From Saccharina japonica (Eukaryota; Sar; Phaeophyceae; Laminariales; Laminariaceae), in contig MEHQ01004509.1 of NCBI GenBank assembly GCA_008828725.1, positions 186,001 through 250,000 on the forward strand: 64,000 nt of DNA. The letters run 5' to 3'. Positions 1 to 10,929 of the stretch are shown in pieces (the stretch's first letter is position 1; each line of letters begins with the position of its first letter). The translations under genes and the position numbers were made by a program. The notes under the pieces were generated by a model, which saw only the letters and a list, made by a program, of their open reading frames with translations, had not been told where the DNA came from and made no database searches.

Positions 1-559
1 TGCACCTGCTTGTGCTCTCGTGTCCAACACGTTAGGAAAGAGCGGTTTTCTGCAACAGGAGTGGATGTGTTTGGGCGTGGACTCTTAGAGTTACCACTCG
101 TCTTTGTGTGGCAGCCGATTGTCTTCGTCGACGTAATACCGCAACGGGAAAGGCAGTACCGGGCCCTGCTGTGCACAATACTGCGCATTATATGCAGTAC
201 AATGTCATGCTTGTATGACTGCGGCTATGGTCGTGGTTTTGATGTAGTTGCGATCACCTAGGTTCGGGTCAATCGTGGGCGGGCATCCTACTCTTCCGTT
301 AGCATTGGGTATGCATGCAGAAGGAGAAGTGTTAATTCGCATGATCATACGCGACTCTTGTGTATATATCTATTGTCGCCATTATGGCTTGATTATGCCA
401 ATCAGGCCTGGGTCGACGAGTAGCGGTCATTCGGGCCTTGTGCACACACTCGGTATACAAACGACGCAGAACGGACGAACCGTAGACACTATTGAGCAAC
501 AAAACAATAATTATTAATGTATCGGCGCCTTTCGACACCAAAACCTGTCTGCTTTTGCC
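1..559. other. No recognisable feature
   Basis: Only short overlapping frames on both strands without family resemblance; no repeat shared with the rest of the window was noticed. Confidence 0.4.
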
Positions 560-2010
560 ACCCGTGCGTGAGGACAATCACCCGAGCCGGCTGGATTGGT
601 GCACTCCAGTACGTAAGATTGAACTGGGTGCCTCATCTTCATGGAACGAGCGACCATGGCACAACCCTTGCTATATAATAGTACTACAGTACAAGTATAA
701 TCCTGCTGTGTGTCTGCGCCAGCGACAGGTGATGTTCGTGGCATCGAATGAGCAAGCGAAACACGAACAGAGCTCGGCTCTATGCTACAACAGCGACTGT
801 CTATTATACTTTCGCCAACCGTGTGTGAGGGCATGCCTTCGAATCTAGTGTTTGTGAGCGCTACGGTAAGCGACTTTGCCCTGGGTGTCCGGTCTTTACG
901 GAGGCGTGTGAACACGGTCCCAACCCTTACTGTATAGGACGAGAGGGGCCGTACACGAACGATACCGGTCGGTGAAGGTATATATGTGCGTGTTTGAAAC
1001 CCGGCTGTATACGTGTCATGTGCTGATCGGCAGATCGGCAGGGGCGTACGGCAGAGACCGGCGAGGGTGACGGTCCGATCCCGGCCGCGTGCGTACGGAT
1101 TTTGAACCCGATCGATTGCTGGTGATGGGGTTGAGCTCCAGGTCAGGTCTTGGCTTCGGGCTCTGCTACAATATACTTGAGTACTAGTCTGCTTCAGCGA
1201 CAGGTACTACTGGAATATGACCGAACCTGGCTGTATGCTCTCTATTCGATCATCGGTGGGTGATATACTATCATAAATACGCCCCCATATGTTTACCTAC
1301 AACTCAACTATAGTGTCTGGTAGGCAGCCACGTATTGCCTTTAAGTTAGACACGGGGCGGGGACACAGGTGATAACGGCGGGTGAAAACGTGTGTTCGAA
1401 TCTGGCTGTATGCGTGCGATGTAGTTCGCCGCGGATGCCACGGATCTACATTATTTGACTTTTTCGTGGCACGTGTCGCGACACGTGTCTCGACATGTCG
1501 CGAAGTGTCGCGACATGCCGCGACACGTGCCGCGGCAATTCGCGACATGCCGCGGCATGTCGCTATAAGCCGCGACACATAGGGTTAGGGTTAGCGACAC
1601 TCGCCGCGACACTCTCCGCGACACTCGCCGCGACACGCCGTGGGGTGTCGCGGCATGCCGCGACATGCCACGGCGTGTCGCGACACGTGTCGCCACATGT
1701 CACGGCATGTAGCGACACGTCCGTGGCGTGTCCCGGCATGTCGCGACACGTCGCGACATGTCGTGACATGTCGTCACACGTGTCGCGACACGTGGCACGA
1801 AAAATAAAATAATGTGCATTCCTCGCGGATGCTTACGGCGGCGACAGGTGATGGCGACGGCTCTAACCCGGGTGTTTGCGTACGATTTCGAACCCCACTG
1901 CTTGCGATGAGGTGAGCGGCAGGTACAGTCCTATGTTGAAGCCCTGGTACAGTGCTGTGTGTGTCTATGCCAGCGCCAGGTGATGTCGTGGGATCGAACC
2001 TGGCTGTTTA
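560..2010. repeat. Degenerate minisatellite with CAGGTGAT / CGAACCTGGCTGT units
   Basis: Recurrent blocks of roughly 70-130 bp share the motifs GCGACAGGTGATG and, downstream, a CGAAyCyGGCTGTnTrCGTG box. Examples are near 720, 990, 1180, 1385, 1845 and 1975. Units are strongly diverged. A short hAT-like element (1439-1824) is inserted in the array. No coding sequence is seen; short frames over it are chance. Confidence 0.5.
1439..1824 (+). mobile_element. hAT-like short element, copy 1 (CGAC/telomere-filled)
   Basis: Flanked by a perfect 8-bp duplication GCGGATGC (1431-1438 and 1825-1832). The left end reads CACGGATCTACATTATTTGA and the right end, reversed, GAGGAATGCACATTATTTTA, so the ends form an imperfect terminal inverted repeat. 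Almost all of the interior consists of palindromic units such as CGACACGTGTCG, CGACATGTCG and CCGCGGCA, with a GGGTTAGGGTTAG tract near 1581. It has no open reading frame of its own that makes sense, so it is non-autonomous. The 8-bp duplication and ends beginning C-A-n-G-G fit the hAT superfamily. Confidence 0.8.
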
Positions 2011-2575
2011 CTTGCCCACTGGTCAGCGATGAGAGGCGATACAATAACTGCGGACCCGTCTGCATATCTATTATACTTCGTACTTTGTATAACTTGGGTA
2101 CGTATACAGCACCTGTATACCTGTAACTTGAGTACAGCGTTGAGCAGACACTTCAATATTGATGACTCTTATCTACTGTTGTTGTTCTGTTGCAGTTTAT
2201 AAACTTCTTTCCATTACGCCAACTGCGTGATACACTTAATTTCCCTTTGGCTGGAGAGCTGTGAAATGTCCAAATCATTGGTGCAGCATCGTCAACTTCG
2301 TACCGGTATAGTTTTCCGTTCCGCACTTAACCAAACTACATTGCCGGCTGGTTCAAGCATACCACTCCGAATTTACTCAGCAACCAAAAATCACGCCGAT
2401 TTTAGAAGTAGACCCTGGGTTTCTGCACACATGTTATACGGATCACTGCCGACCCGTTACCGTTTTTTGTTTTTCTCTGCCAGAGTTATCGTTTTTGTTA
2501 TTTTTTAGAGATTTGCGTCTTGAGGAATTTCGGGGACAAACAAAACACAAACAAAAAACGATTAGTCAGTGGTCC

Positions 2576-3083
2576 CGCAGGGGCATATATAACACGTATG
2601 TATGCAAACGTTCAGGGTTCATCTCGTGAAAACGTCGTGAATACTTTGACCAATGTGCGGTAAAACGTGCAAACCCCGGCATCGCTTCGTAAATATTTAG
2701 TTTCAGCATATAATCGATTTCTGGCGTTACACATGACTTAATATTGGCCAAACGCAGTCAAAACTTCGATGTTTGCGTGAAACTTTGTACAAAAAGGTCT
2801 TGGACCACCTGGAAGCAGCTCGTTCAGAAACCAAACTGGCGAAAAACAAATGTATTCCTACGGAAACGCCTGACTACTATTGACCTCTCCGAAGACCCGT
2901 GATTGGTTGGACCACATATTCGGTGGTAGCGCCAATCCTACTGTAGGAAACAATTGGCGGTGCCACCTTCTTCCACTGCTCGTGGCGGTCAGCAATATAC
3001 CAAATGTGTGGCATTTGAGTTCCTATTGGATGCGGTATTCGTTACTGACGAAGTTCGGGGTAATATGCGTGAGCCACTTCGAA
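2576..3083 (+). repeat. Dispersed repeat R, forward arm
   Basis: Matches the reverse complement of 9253-9750 over nearly its whole length, for example GTCAGTATGATACC against GTCAGCAATATACC and a shared GCATATAATCGATTT-type stretch. It starts near GGGCATATATAACACG. Together with 9253-9750 it brackets copy A of the large repeat, either as long terminal inverted repeats or as two independent insertions. Confidence 0.6.
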
Positions 3084-3139
3084 CATAGTATACAGTACAG
3101 TAGTGCATCGTCAATCCATCAATCATCATAATAACATAC

Positions 3140-4725
3140 TCTACTACGTTACTACATATACTCTCCCGCCTGAACTTTTGGTGCTCCGATATTGGGAATA
3201 AGAGTCTGCTTCTACTCTGCATCATACTTTGTTGTCCTACGTTCAGCGTGAGCAGATCATCGTCATCATCAATAGACGGTCCCGATCGGAGCCCCAGCGT
3301 AATCCTACCGGTGTGTACTGCTTCGAGCATAAACAGTGTATGCGCATGCGGTCTCTGTTAATTACCGAGCTGTTTGGTATCTATTTGCTCTTTTGAAACA
3401 TCGGAGGGGGAAGTTGACGATACAAACGATACAAAAGACAAATGAAAATGAAGATTACAGCATCTTCAACTGCATGTTTGGGAGGAGACAGTCTTGGTGT
3501 GCTTACTACAATGCAAGGAGCCCCGGGACACGGGCGCAGCATGATCCTTCCCCACTCCTGCGCGCTTGCACTACTAGTAGACTGGTAATTAGCAGAACCA
3601 TATAAAATATGTCTTTGGTCGCTCTATCTGGGCCGCAAAACGCTTGACAGGGTTACCAGTTACCATGTTAATTATTTGTATGACGCTGTTCATTATAGGC
3701 ATGATTCAAATCACGTGAGGTCGTTGCCGCTGGTCTACCGGCAACTCCTCTCGACTGTGCGAAACTGTACTGCTTAAACACTCTTTGCAGGCATCATAAA
3801 AAAACAACTTCTCTGCATCAACAACGATACGCGGGTATAGCACCTGCGTGCAAAACGCTGAAACCCGCGATGTATCAGGCGACTCGTGTACGGAGATGAT
3901 CAAGTACACGCAGCACGCTCAGTGCCGCTATGTATCAGGTCAATTAAAGCAAAGAGGGAACCCGCAGATTGCTTAGTGGTTGTAGTGCCGCGTTGCAAGA
4001 AGCAGACCAAAGGGTCAAACAGGTTAGAGGTGCCTTCACTCGAAGTTTCTTTCGTACACGAACCGGAGGTCGAGAATGCTCCTGCGCTTAGTTGGCTCGC
4101 TTCCGTGGATGTCAGGTCTTCTTGGGTCGGCGTCTCTGCCGACACGAGGGTAGCTGGCGCCGAGGTCGGTGTGGAGCGCTGTTCTCTGTAATGCCCGCTT
4201 TTGTACTCTTCCTCTTTCACTTCGTAGTACGTTTTCCGAGGCCTTTCTCCCAGCAAGCTGTGGGCGCACGAGGTGCCCTTTTGACATCCACTATAGTTTC
4301 TCAATAATGTTTCTGTTTGGTTCCATATATTACGCACCTAACCCCCCTCGTATCCGCTTTGGGTTCCGTATATTGGGCACAGGACACCTAGATACTCCTG
4401 TGGCGGTGCCCGGATCAACATTTCTCCAAAGCGGGTACGGCATGTTTGGCTACTTCCAGAAGTGACGCACCACATACCCTGCACTTTCAGCGGGGCACCA
4501 TGTTTCGCAGGCGTAAGAGATCGTGATGGTTCGCAAGCAACTTCACCGACGTGCACATGCACAGCGAATGTTATTGTTTGTTTTGCCGAGCAAGTAAGTA
4601 CAAAGGTCAACATACCGTACTCTCCTACGCCATACTAGAGCTCTCCTTGCGGTAGACATTAATGCGTACCCATCGCCATGAAATTGATGTTGCTCTACTG
4701 GCGACATTGGCAGGGGTAGGGTTTT
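3140..4725. other. Non-coding part of copy A, first half
   Basis: Overlapping short frames on both strands at 3886-4337 have counterparts in copy B that differ in frame. They are chance frames in repeat DNA. No gene is supported. Confidence 0.4.
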
Positions 4726-4959
4726 TGTGTGCATCATGTATGCGCACCAGTGCTGCTTCCAGTAGCGGCGAGGGGTCAAGCCACAAGGGCGGGAGGAACG
4801 GCAGTATGCACGACGATTTATAGTGGTCGATTAGTTCTCCCAGGCAGAGCTCCGGGCGGTGCCAAACTAGTATCAAAACTTCTATACGTACGATATGATG
4901 GATGCCATGAAGTACGATATATATATGCTCGTTATACAGCACTACCTGCTGGACCACTC

Positions 4960-5560
4960 AGTCAGTGCTGACCGAGTAGAGTGGTAGGTTACCCCTTCGA
5001 CCCAATATAATATGTTTAGTGAGTTCGACTCAGTCTCGGCATGATCTCCGGCGCGACCCCCCCGATACGAGATGCTAGTCAGAAGAGAGGAATCCACCTC
5101 TCCCATTTTTCCACCTGGAAAAGTTGATGATAGCGGAGAATCGAACTCACACATATCTTAGTAGGTAATCCCTTCGGCCCAAAAAAAACATATGTTTCGT
5201 TAGTTCGAATCAGTCTCGGCATGATCTCCGGGGCACCCCCCTCGCCAAACGCTGCTACGCTGGGAAGTCAAGAGCCTTCGAGCGTTTTTTACACAAGAAA
5301 TGTAGTGACATGCCGGGACTCGAACCCGCGCATGCTCTGGATTTACCAGAGTAACAGCGCCTGGGGAGGGGAGTGCCTCCGGTATCACTGTTACAAAGTC
5401 GACGATATTCCACGAACTCTAAAGCATATGTTGTTGATAATATATACTGTAGCATCTACCTGATATACCCCTCAGTGAGCGCTGACGGAGTAGAGTAGTG
5501 CGTTTTCCCTTCGGCCCAATACAGTACCGGCCCGCTCATAAGAAACCAGAAATCGGGCTT
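4960..5560. repeat. Cluster of tRNA-like T-arm modules, copy A
   Basis: Within 600 bp there are four B-box/T-loop-like motifs in alternating orientation: AGTTCGACTCAGTCTCGG (plus, near 5025), GAATCGAACTC (minus, near 5138), AGTTCGAATCAGTCTCGG (plus, near 5200) and CCGGGACTCGAACCC (minus, 5313-5327). Boxes CGCTGACnGAGTAGAG and CCCTTCGGCCCAA recur between them. Copy B has the same order and orientations (30940-31700). None is a complete canonical tRNA. Confidence 0.5.
5304..5389 (-). other. tRNA-3'-half-like structured segment, copy A
   Basis: On the minus strand this 86-nt segment contains an anticodon-like arm (CTCTG, loop GTAAATC, CAGAG), a 5-nt spacer CATGC and a T-arm (GCGGG TTCGAGT CCCGG). 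Its ends AGTGATA and TGTCACT can pair over seven positions. A normal D-arm and A box are missing, and the T stem is offset two bases from the terminal stem, so a working tRNA gene is unlikely. Confidence 0.4.
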
Positions 5561-7818
5561 AGGCTGACTTTCTTATTATAGAAAGGGGTGTGTCCCACAC
5601 TAACTTCAGTATAACAGCTGTCGACTTTCGTATTTTCCCCGTAACGTTTAGGCTGAGTTTCTTGTGGGGCACTTTCTTATGAGAGGGCCGGTAGTGTACA
5701 AAAGCCATGCGACGGTACCCAGAGTTATCGGGCGCTTTGCACGAGGAACTCTACACCTTGAGAAAACATATGTGCCTGACTATGCCCAACCCGATCGGCA
5801 GTGGCATGGGCTACGTAGGCTATAGGCATACGAGTAAAGTGCAACGAACATGATCGAAAACCATAAATTAACTATTAATGTGAATAAATACATGGCGAAA
5901 AACATTGAGTATACGACTGGGTACGAGTAGCAAATGGTCATTTGAGGGAGCCTCATCCGCCAAACACTACAACATGGGCCCGGAGGTACCCTGACCCCTG
6001 TGTACCCTTATCACGTTACACCGTTCTTTCTACCCATAGACATCCGGCACACACAGTGTTCATGCCGATGCTCCGTCCTAATAAGGGACAAGCTCTGTAC
6101 CCACAAAAATACGACACGGAGAAAATGCAGTAAGAATTCTAGACAATGCAATGCCATGGCTTGACTCCATGGAATGCCTCTAAAGCAGTAATAGCAAACA
6201 ACGACCGCCATTACAGCGCCATTACAGTAGTGGCACCCTTGAGAGGTCGATGAAAGGCGGGGCGTCAAAGAGGGGATTCTTGAGTGCCGCGGGTATTAAG
6301 CGTACACGTGAAGCCCGGTAGGGAAATCGTGCATGAATGGGTTCGACTGCAAAAGCCACCGCAACCACTGACCTCTGCTGTGGCCTAAACACGTTCCTAA
6401 CAACATGCCAGCAGCAATGATACCTCTGTAAACAAAAGCACATTCCGACCAACACGGATACTCTCACAACCCCTACCTGTGCTGTTTCCTGCGCGCGAGG
6501 TGGCGGTCTGGTACCTGAAGCCGGACGGAGTGCCGCCGCAGCGATTCTCGTGGCTTTCCCGGGATTAAAGTACCAAATATCGCTTGCTGTACCAACAGAA
6601 GATTTCGCAAGCGAACAGCAGCGATATTACAGCAGTCCGTGTGATATTTGGCATGTACCCACAAGGGGCCGGTGGGCTGGACGACCGCCGGTCGCCGGCT
6701 CGCGTTATTATCGATTGGACTACAGTACAGTGCAAGACATACATCGATGCTGCGAAGGATGGAGGATCACTACCGCAGTGCCAAGAGTTTGATTTAAACG
6801 AAAATGGCGATGTTTAGTTGTAGGTTCTGAGGCATATCTGCCAACACAGTTAATGATGCAGGTCCTCAAATCCCCACCTACTTATTTTAGCGTCACACAA
6901 CCCCTTTTCTTACTTTTTGACATGTCGTACCACATGGTCCGGTCACAGTTAAAATTATGTTGGGTAACATATTGAATTATCAACACTTAAGTTGGTATTT
7001 GTTCATGCTACTTATGAACTTCAGCATTAGGTCAGGGGAGCGCGCGGATCTAAAAATCAGGGACCTCCGAAACCCACTGCAACGGCCCCAATTGATGTTA
7101 TTTTTCCAGATGCATTGGGGCTGACGAGACATGGAAAACGAGCAGTTTTAGTGCAGCCCGACAAAGATGGCGTCTGCTGTACCAAGTGGAATAACATGTA
7201 CCAGATATGTATGTGTTTGTGTGTGTTTGCATACATCTAACATGCGCCCTCCCCCTTCCACCGGCGGGCTCGAAAAAACTCTTCATTTGTGTTTTTGCGT
7301 GGTTTGTTCGGCCGTGCTCCACAGGCGCACAGCGGGTTTGTTTCCTCGAGGCCATATATATATATATATATCTCTTGCTGTTTAGTTGCGCCTTACATGG
7401 CCGTGTATGTATACCACGGCGTTAATTAGGTGGTGAAATGTTGCGCTGGCGCACCTTTTGCTCGTAAATCTCTTTTTGTTTTCACCACGTACCGAAGGCA
7501 TGGTGCGGCTTGCCGCACCACGCTCTTCCTGTGCTGCACTGTTTTTCGCCGTGGGCAAAAACCTTGTGCGGGTACTTTTTCGCCTGCACCGCAGGCGAAA
7601 TGTTTTTGGCGTACTCATCGCCGCAGGGTGATTTAGTTTACTTGAATTTTCGGTTGACTCGTCTTATTAATAGTAGATGCTTTATTTGGGTCTGGTTTCC
7701 TCTTCAGGCACAGAGTACTTTACTTCCTGTGAGAAATCGATAGAAACTGTTGCCGTTTTCGTTTTCGTCTGCCTAAGGACGAAGCAGGCCTCAAACAGCT
7801 GAACCGAGGGGATTAGGA

Positions 7819-8028
7819 CAAGGATCTACATTATTTGACTTTTTCGTGGTTCGTGTCGCGACACGTGCCGCGGCGTGTCGCGACACATGTCGCGGCATTT
7901 TGCGACATGCCGCGGCACGTAGGGTTCGGGTTGGGTTAGGGTTAGGGTTAGCGATACTCGGCGCGACACTCGCCGCGACACTCGCCGCGACACGTGTCGC
8001 GACAAAAGTAATATAATGTACATCCCTC
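7819..8028 (+). mobile_element. hAT-like short element, copy 2
   Basis: Perfect 8-bp duplication GATTAGGA (7811-7818 and 8029-8036). The left end CAAGGATCTACATTATTTGA matches copy 1 almost exactly; the right end reversed is GAGGGATGTACATTATATTA. The interior is shorter (210 bp total) but built of the same CGACACGTGTCG-type units around a GGTTAGGGTTAGGGTTAG tract. Copy B of the surrounding large repeat lacks this region. Confidence 0.82.
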
Positions 8029-8225
8029 GATTAGGAGCACATTTTGAGTATATTCAGGCATATATCGTAAACAAAAAACGCGGGGTCGCACCACAGCCTC
8101 CGGCTCGTGGTGCACTGCGCGCACCATGAGCAGGACGCCTAGTTCACGCCCTGATGTATACGGTACGAGTACAATAGTGTCATGGAGCGCATACTTGATA
8201 CGGAGTTATATTATATTTTAATATA

Positions 8226-8379
8226 TTGTCCATCTCATTTATTATCTTCGGCCTTTTTTTTTTTATTTTCCCCTCTTTTTCTTAGTCGTAACTCACATCC
8301 GGGGTCACTAATTAGGCTCTCCTCCTCACTCCCCACCGCGGTACATATTATACGCGCCTTGCTTTTCTATCGCGAGAAA
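8226..8379 (-). mobile_element. tRNA-derived SINE, 5'-truncated copy S3
   Basis: Matches the 3' body and tail of the full SINEs at 24443-24793 and 43330-43680 (shared TAGTCGTAACTC, pyrimidine tract and CATCTCATTTATTATCTTCG on the plus strand). The tRNA-like head is missing. Copy B of the host repeat (33520-33540) lacks it and so shows the empty site. Confidence 0.7.
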
Positions 8380-9252
8380 ATAAGCGAACGCATAGTTATG
8401 TACTGCTGTAGTTGCTTATTAATATAATACCTAGAAGTGATGTCACACTTCTGACAGGTGATGCACATGGCGGAATAGGGGAATCTCAATAGTCTGCTGG
8501 ACCCCCCTGTCGTAGCACTGCATCATCTCATGTATGTACCCTTTCTTTCCCCTGGTCTCTACACCCTGTAGCTATGTTCTCGATGAAGCGAGTGCGACAG
8601 CAAGGATTTGATGGACTCTTATCTTAGCACCGACACACCTACACCCCATCGGAGGCAAACCTTTTACAGTAGTATTAATATGTACTTTATAATACATAAT
8701 GCCTGGTGCCAGGCTTTGCTTCGGAGGGGTCACAAGTATAGTGAGGGTGACGCACGAAATAAGGGTTACTCCGGAAGCAGCACAGCAGCATTATACATAA
8801 ATAACTGCAAATCAGCAGCTGCATATCATCAATATACGCCAGAACAGCAGCAGCAGCAGCAGCAAAAACGACAGCAGCAGCTACACTGCATACTTACACC
8901 AAACATAAGAGGAGTGAGCGGATAAAGCGCCTAGACTCCAGACAATGAAGAACAGTAACGTAAACACACGTATCCTTCCCCTTCCCGTACATATGCATCA
9001 TACTGGTATACTGTATACCTACTGCAGTTGCTTCTTCGATTTCTTGGTATAAGGCGTGCCGCCTTGTGTCTAAAATACTTACTCTCATTTGTAGAAGTAG
9101 ATGACGCAAAACAAAAAAGGACAATATTTCAGTAGGAGTGCACAGAGCCGAGAAGAAGAAAGGGGAAATAAAATAACAAGCCTTGTCCGGCGTTGCATAC
9201 GATTTGTGTTGTTCCACTGTCGTCAACGAGCGCCTTCCAACACCCACATACT

Positions 9253-9750
9253 ACGAGCTGGTTCAGGCATATCATCCAAAATTTCGTCAGTCACGAATGC
9301 CGCATGCAATAGCAACTCCGATGTCACATATTAGGTATCATACTGACCGCCATGAACAGTAGAAGAGGGTGACATCGCCAGTTGTTTGTTTAAGGACCTA
9401 GAACTGGCGCTACCGCCGCAAATGTGGCCCGACCAATCACAGGCCTTGAAAGAGATCAAGAAAAGTCAGGCGTTTCCGTAAGAACACATCCCCCCCCACT
9501 TTTGTTTCTGAACGAGCCGCTTTCAGGAGGTCCAAGTCATGTTTGTACAAAGTTTCACGCAAATATTCGAAGAGCTGACTGCGTGTGATCACACTAAGTC
9601 ATATTTAACGCCCAAAATCGATTATATGCTGAAACTAAGTAATTAGGAGGCAACGCCTATTTTTGCACTTTTACCGCACAAAAGTACACATGTTCACGCC
9701 GGTCTTTGAAGATAGACCCTGAAATTTGGTACAGGTGTAGTATGCGCCCT
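9253..9750 (-). repeat. Dispersed repeat R, inverted arm
   Basis: Inverted copy of 2576-3083. A third, shorter, forward-oriented piece begins at about 9885 (GGGCGAATAAAACACGTGTG), facing this one head to head. That favours repeated insertion of a 0.5-kb unit over a single 7-kb element. Confidence 0.6.
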
Positions 9751-10293
9751 ACTCGAGCCTTGTACGAATGTTTTTTTTTAATTTTATTTCGCCGGAAATT
9801 CTGGATCTGTTAAGTCCCAAATTTCCCAAACAATTACAAAACAAACAATATCTGACGGAAAAAACAAATAAGAAACCGTTATTGTCTCGGGTAGGGCGAA
9901 TAAAACACGTGTGCCATATTTCAAGGTCTATCTCCAAAAAACGGCGTGGACATTGGCCACTGAATGATTTTTCCGCGGTATACTTGAACCAGCCTGTAGG
10001 AAAATACTGCCGACCAATCGTGCGATAAGTAGCTACAGTAATAATGGTTGAAGTCTGTCCGTGTGCGGTGGGCCCCTGTGACCCGCACTCTTGTTCGTGT
10101 GGAAACACGCTCTTTCTCGATGGCTTTGCAGCAGCATAGCAGCATAGCAAAACAACGGGTACCATGCATTATATCACTAGTAGTATGGTATGCTATTTTT
10201 AGTATAGCATTGGGATGGTTCATCGGGTCGAACTTTCACTTTTCTCATAATCGGTTCTTGCCAACGAAGGTATCAGAAAAACGATGGTGCACA

Positions 10294-10842
10294 TCAACCG
10301 TAGTATACTGACTCTGCTTGCAATTCACCAGCCCGCGCATCAAGCCGGCCTCCAGTCCGCCTCTGTCCAGCAGCTCTCGACAACGCTCTGAGCTCTGTTT
10401 GACATGCCGTACCTCCGCCCTGTGCACCTGTCGGCAACGCCCTGAGCTCTGGCAGAAGTTCCTCGCATCTGTCCAGTTTATCTATCAGCGACGCCCTAAG
10501 CTTTGTCTCACATGATTCACGGGTACAGCTTTGGTTCGTGCATCTGGGCGCCCACCGGGAGATGCTACGCCCGGGTTTGCAGGCACACCAACAGCAGAGA
10601 CGATATTGGAGGCACCGTCTTGGTCTTCCAGTGCTGGGCAAATAATGGCCATTGCAGCCTGGGGTCCCTGTCAGGGTGCCCAGGGCTCTGAACTGCCCCG
10701 CCTCCCCTCCCTCAGAAAGAGGAGACGGCACTCGAAGGATTTTTCCTGCGAAGAGGCGACGGCTCGTGAGTTTTGTTTTCCCCGTGTCAAGTATTGTTTC
10801 GCGTACAGCCCACAACAGGCTATCTATTGGGATTTTCAGCAC
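10294..10842 (-). CDS. Unrecognised 182-codon frame with LRAL repeats
   Basis: A continuous frame that does not match any family I recognise. Its C-terminal third contains degenerate repeats around ETKLRASLIDKLDR, LPELRALPTGAQ and TELRALSRAAGQ, which reflect a roughly 60-bp tandem repeat in the DNA (10360-10515). The central part is rich in Cys and Arg. A frame of this length is expected about once by chance in a window of this size, so coding status is doubtful. Confidence 0.2.
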   Translation of the reverse strand: MLKIPIDSLLWAVRETILDTGKTKLTSRRLFAGKILRVPSPLSEGGEAGQFRALGTLTGTPGCNGHYLPSTGRPRRCLQYRLCCWCACKPGRSISRWAPRCTNQSCTRESCETKLRASLIDKLDRCEELLPELRALPTGAQGGGTACQTELRALSRAAGQRRTGGRLDARAGELQAESVYYG

Positions 10843-10929
10843 AGGTATTTATGCATACTGCCTTTGGCGTGACGCGAGCAGGGAAACTCGCGTGTAGTAC
10901 ACTTACCTGTGGTAACTCCGCCCAAATGC

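Larger units (their letters stand above)
2095..8745 (+). repeat. Large repeat block, copy A
   Basis: Co-linear with copy B (24345-33850). Matching segments I could follow: 2095-2260 with 24345-24860; 3095-3145 with 25005-25080; 3155-4390 with 27903-29130; 4725-7420 with 30720-33480; and 8160-8745 with 33485-33850. Identity is moderate with many indels. Copy A carries insertions absent from B: an inverted-repeat unit (about 2576-3083), the hAT-like copy 2 and a 5'-truncated SINE (8226-8379). No frame is conserved between the copies, so the block is not coding as it stands. It may be a decayed large transposon or a segmental duplication. Confidence 0.65.

Noticed and set aside
1382-1812. Long overlapping frames on both strands across the CGAC repeat region (also 7826-8023 and 10773-11300)
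   Set aside because: They read as Arg/Ala/Thr/His low-complexity strings dictated by the palindromic repeat, occur in several frames at once, and lie inside elements bounded by target duplications.
5304-5389. Functional tRNA gene
   Set aside because: No A box or D-arm, and the terminal stem is offset from the T stem, so only tRNA-like.
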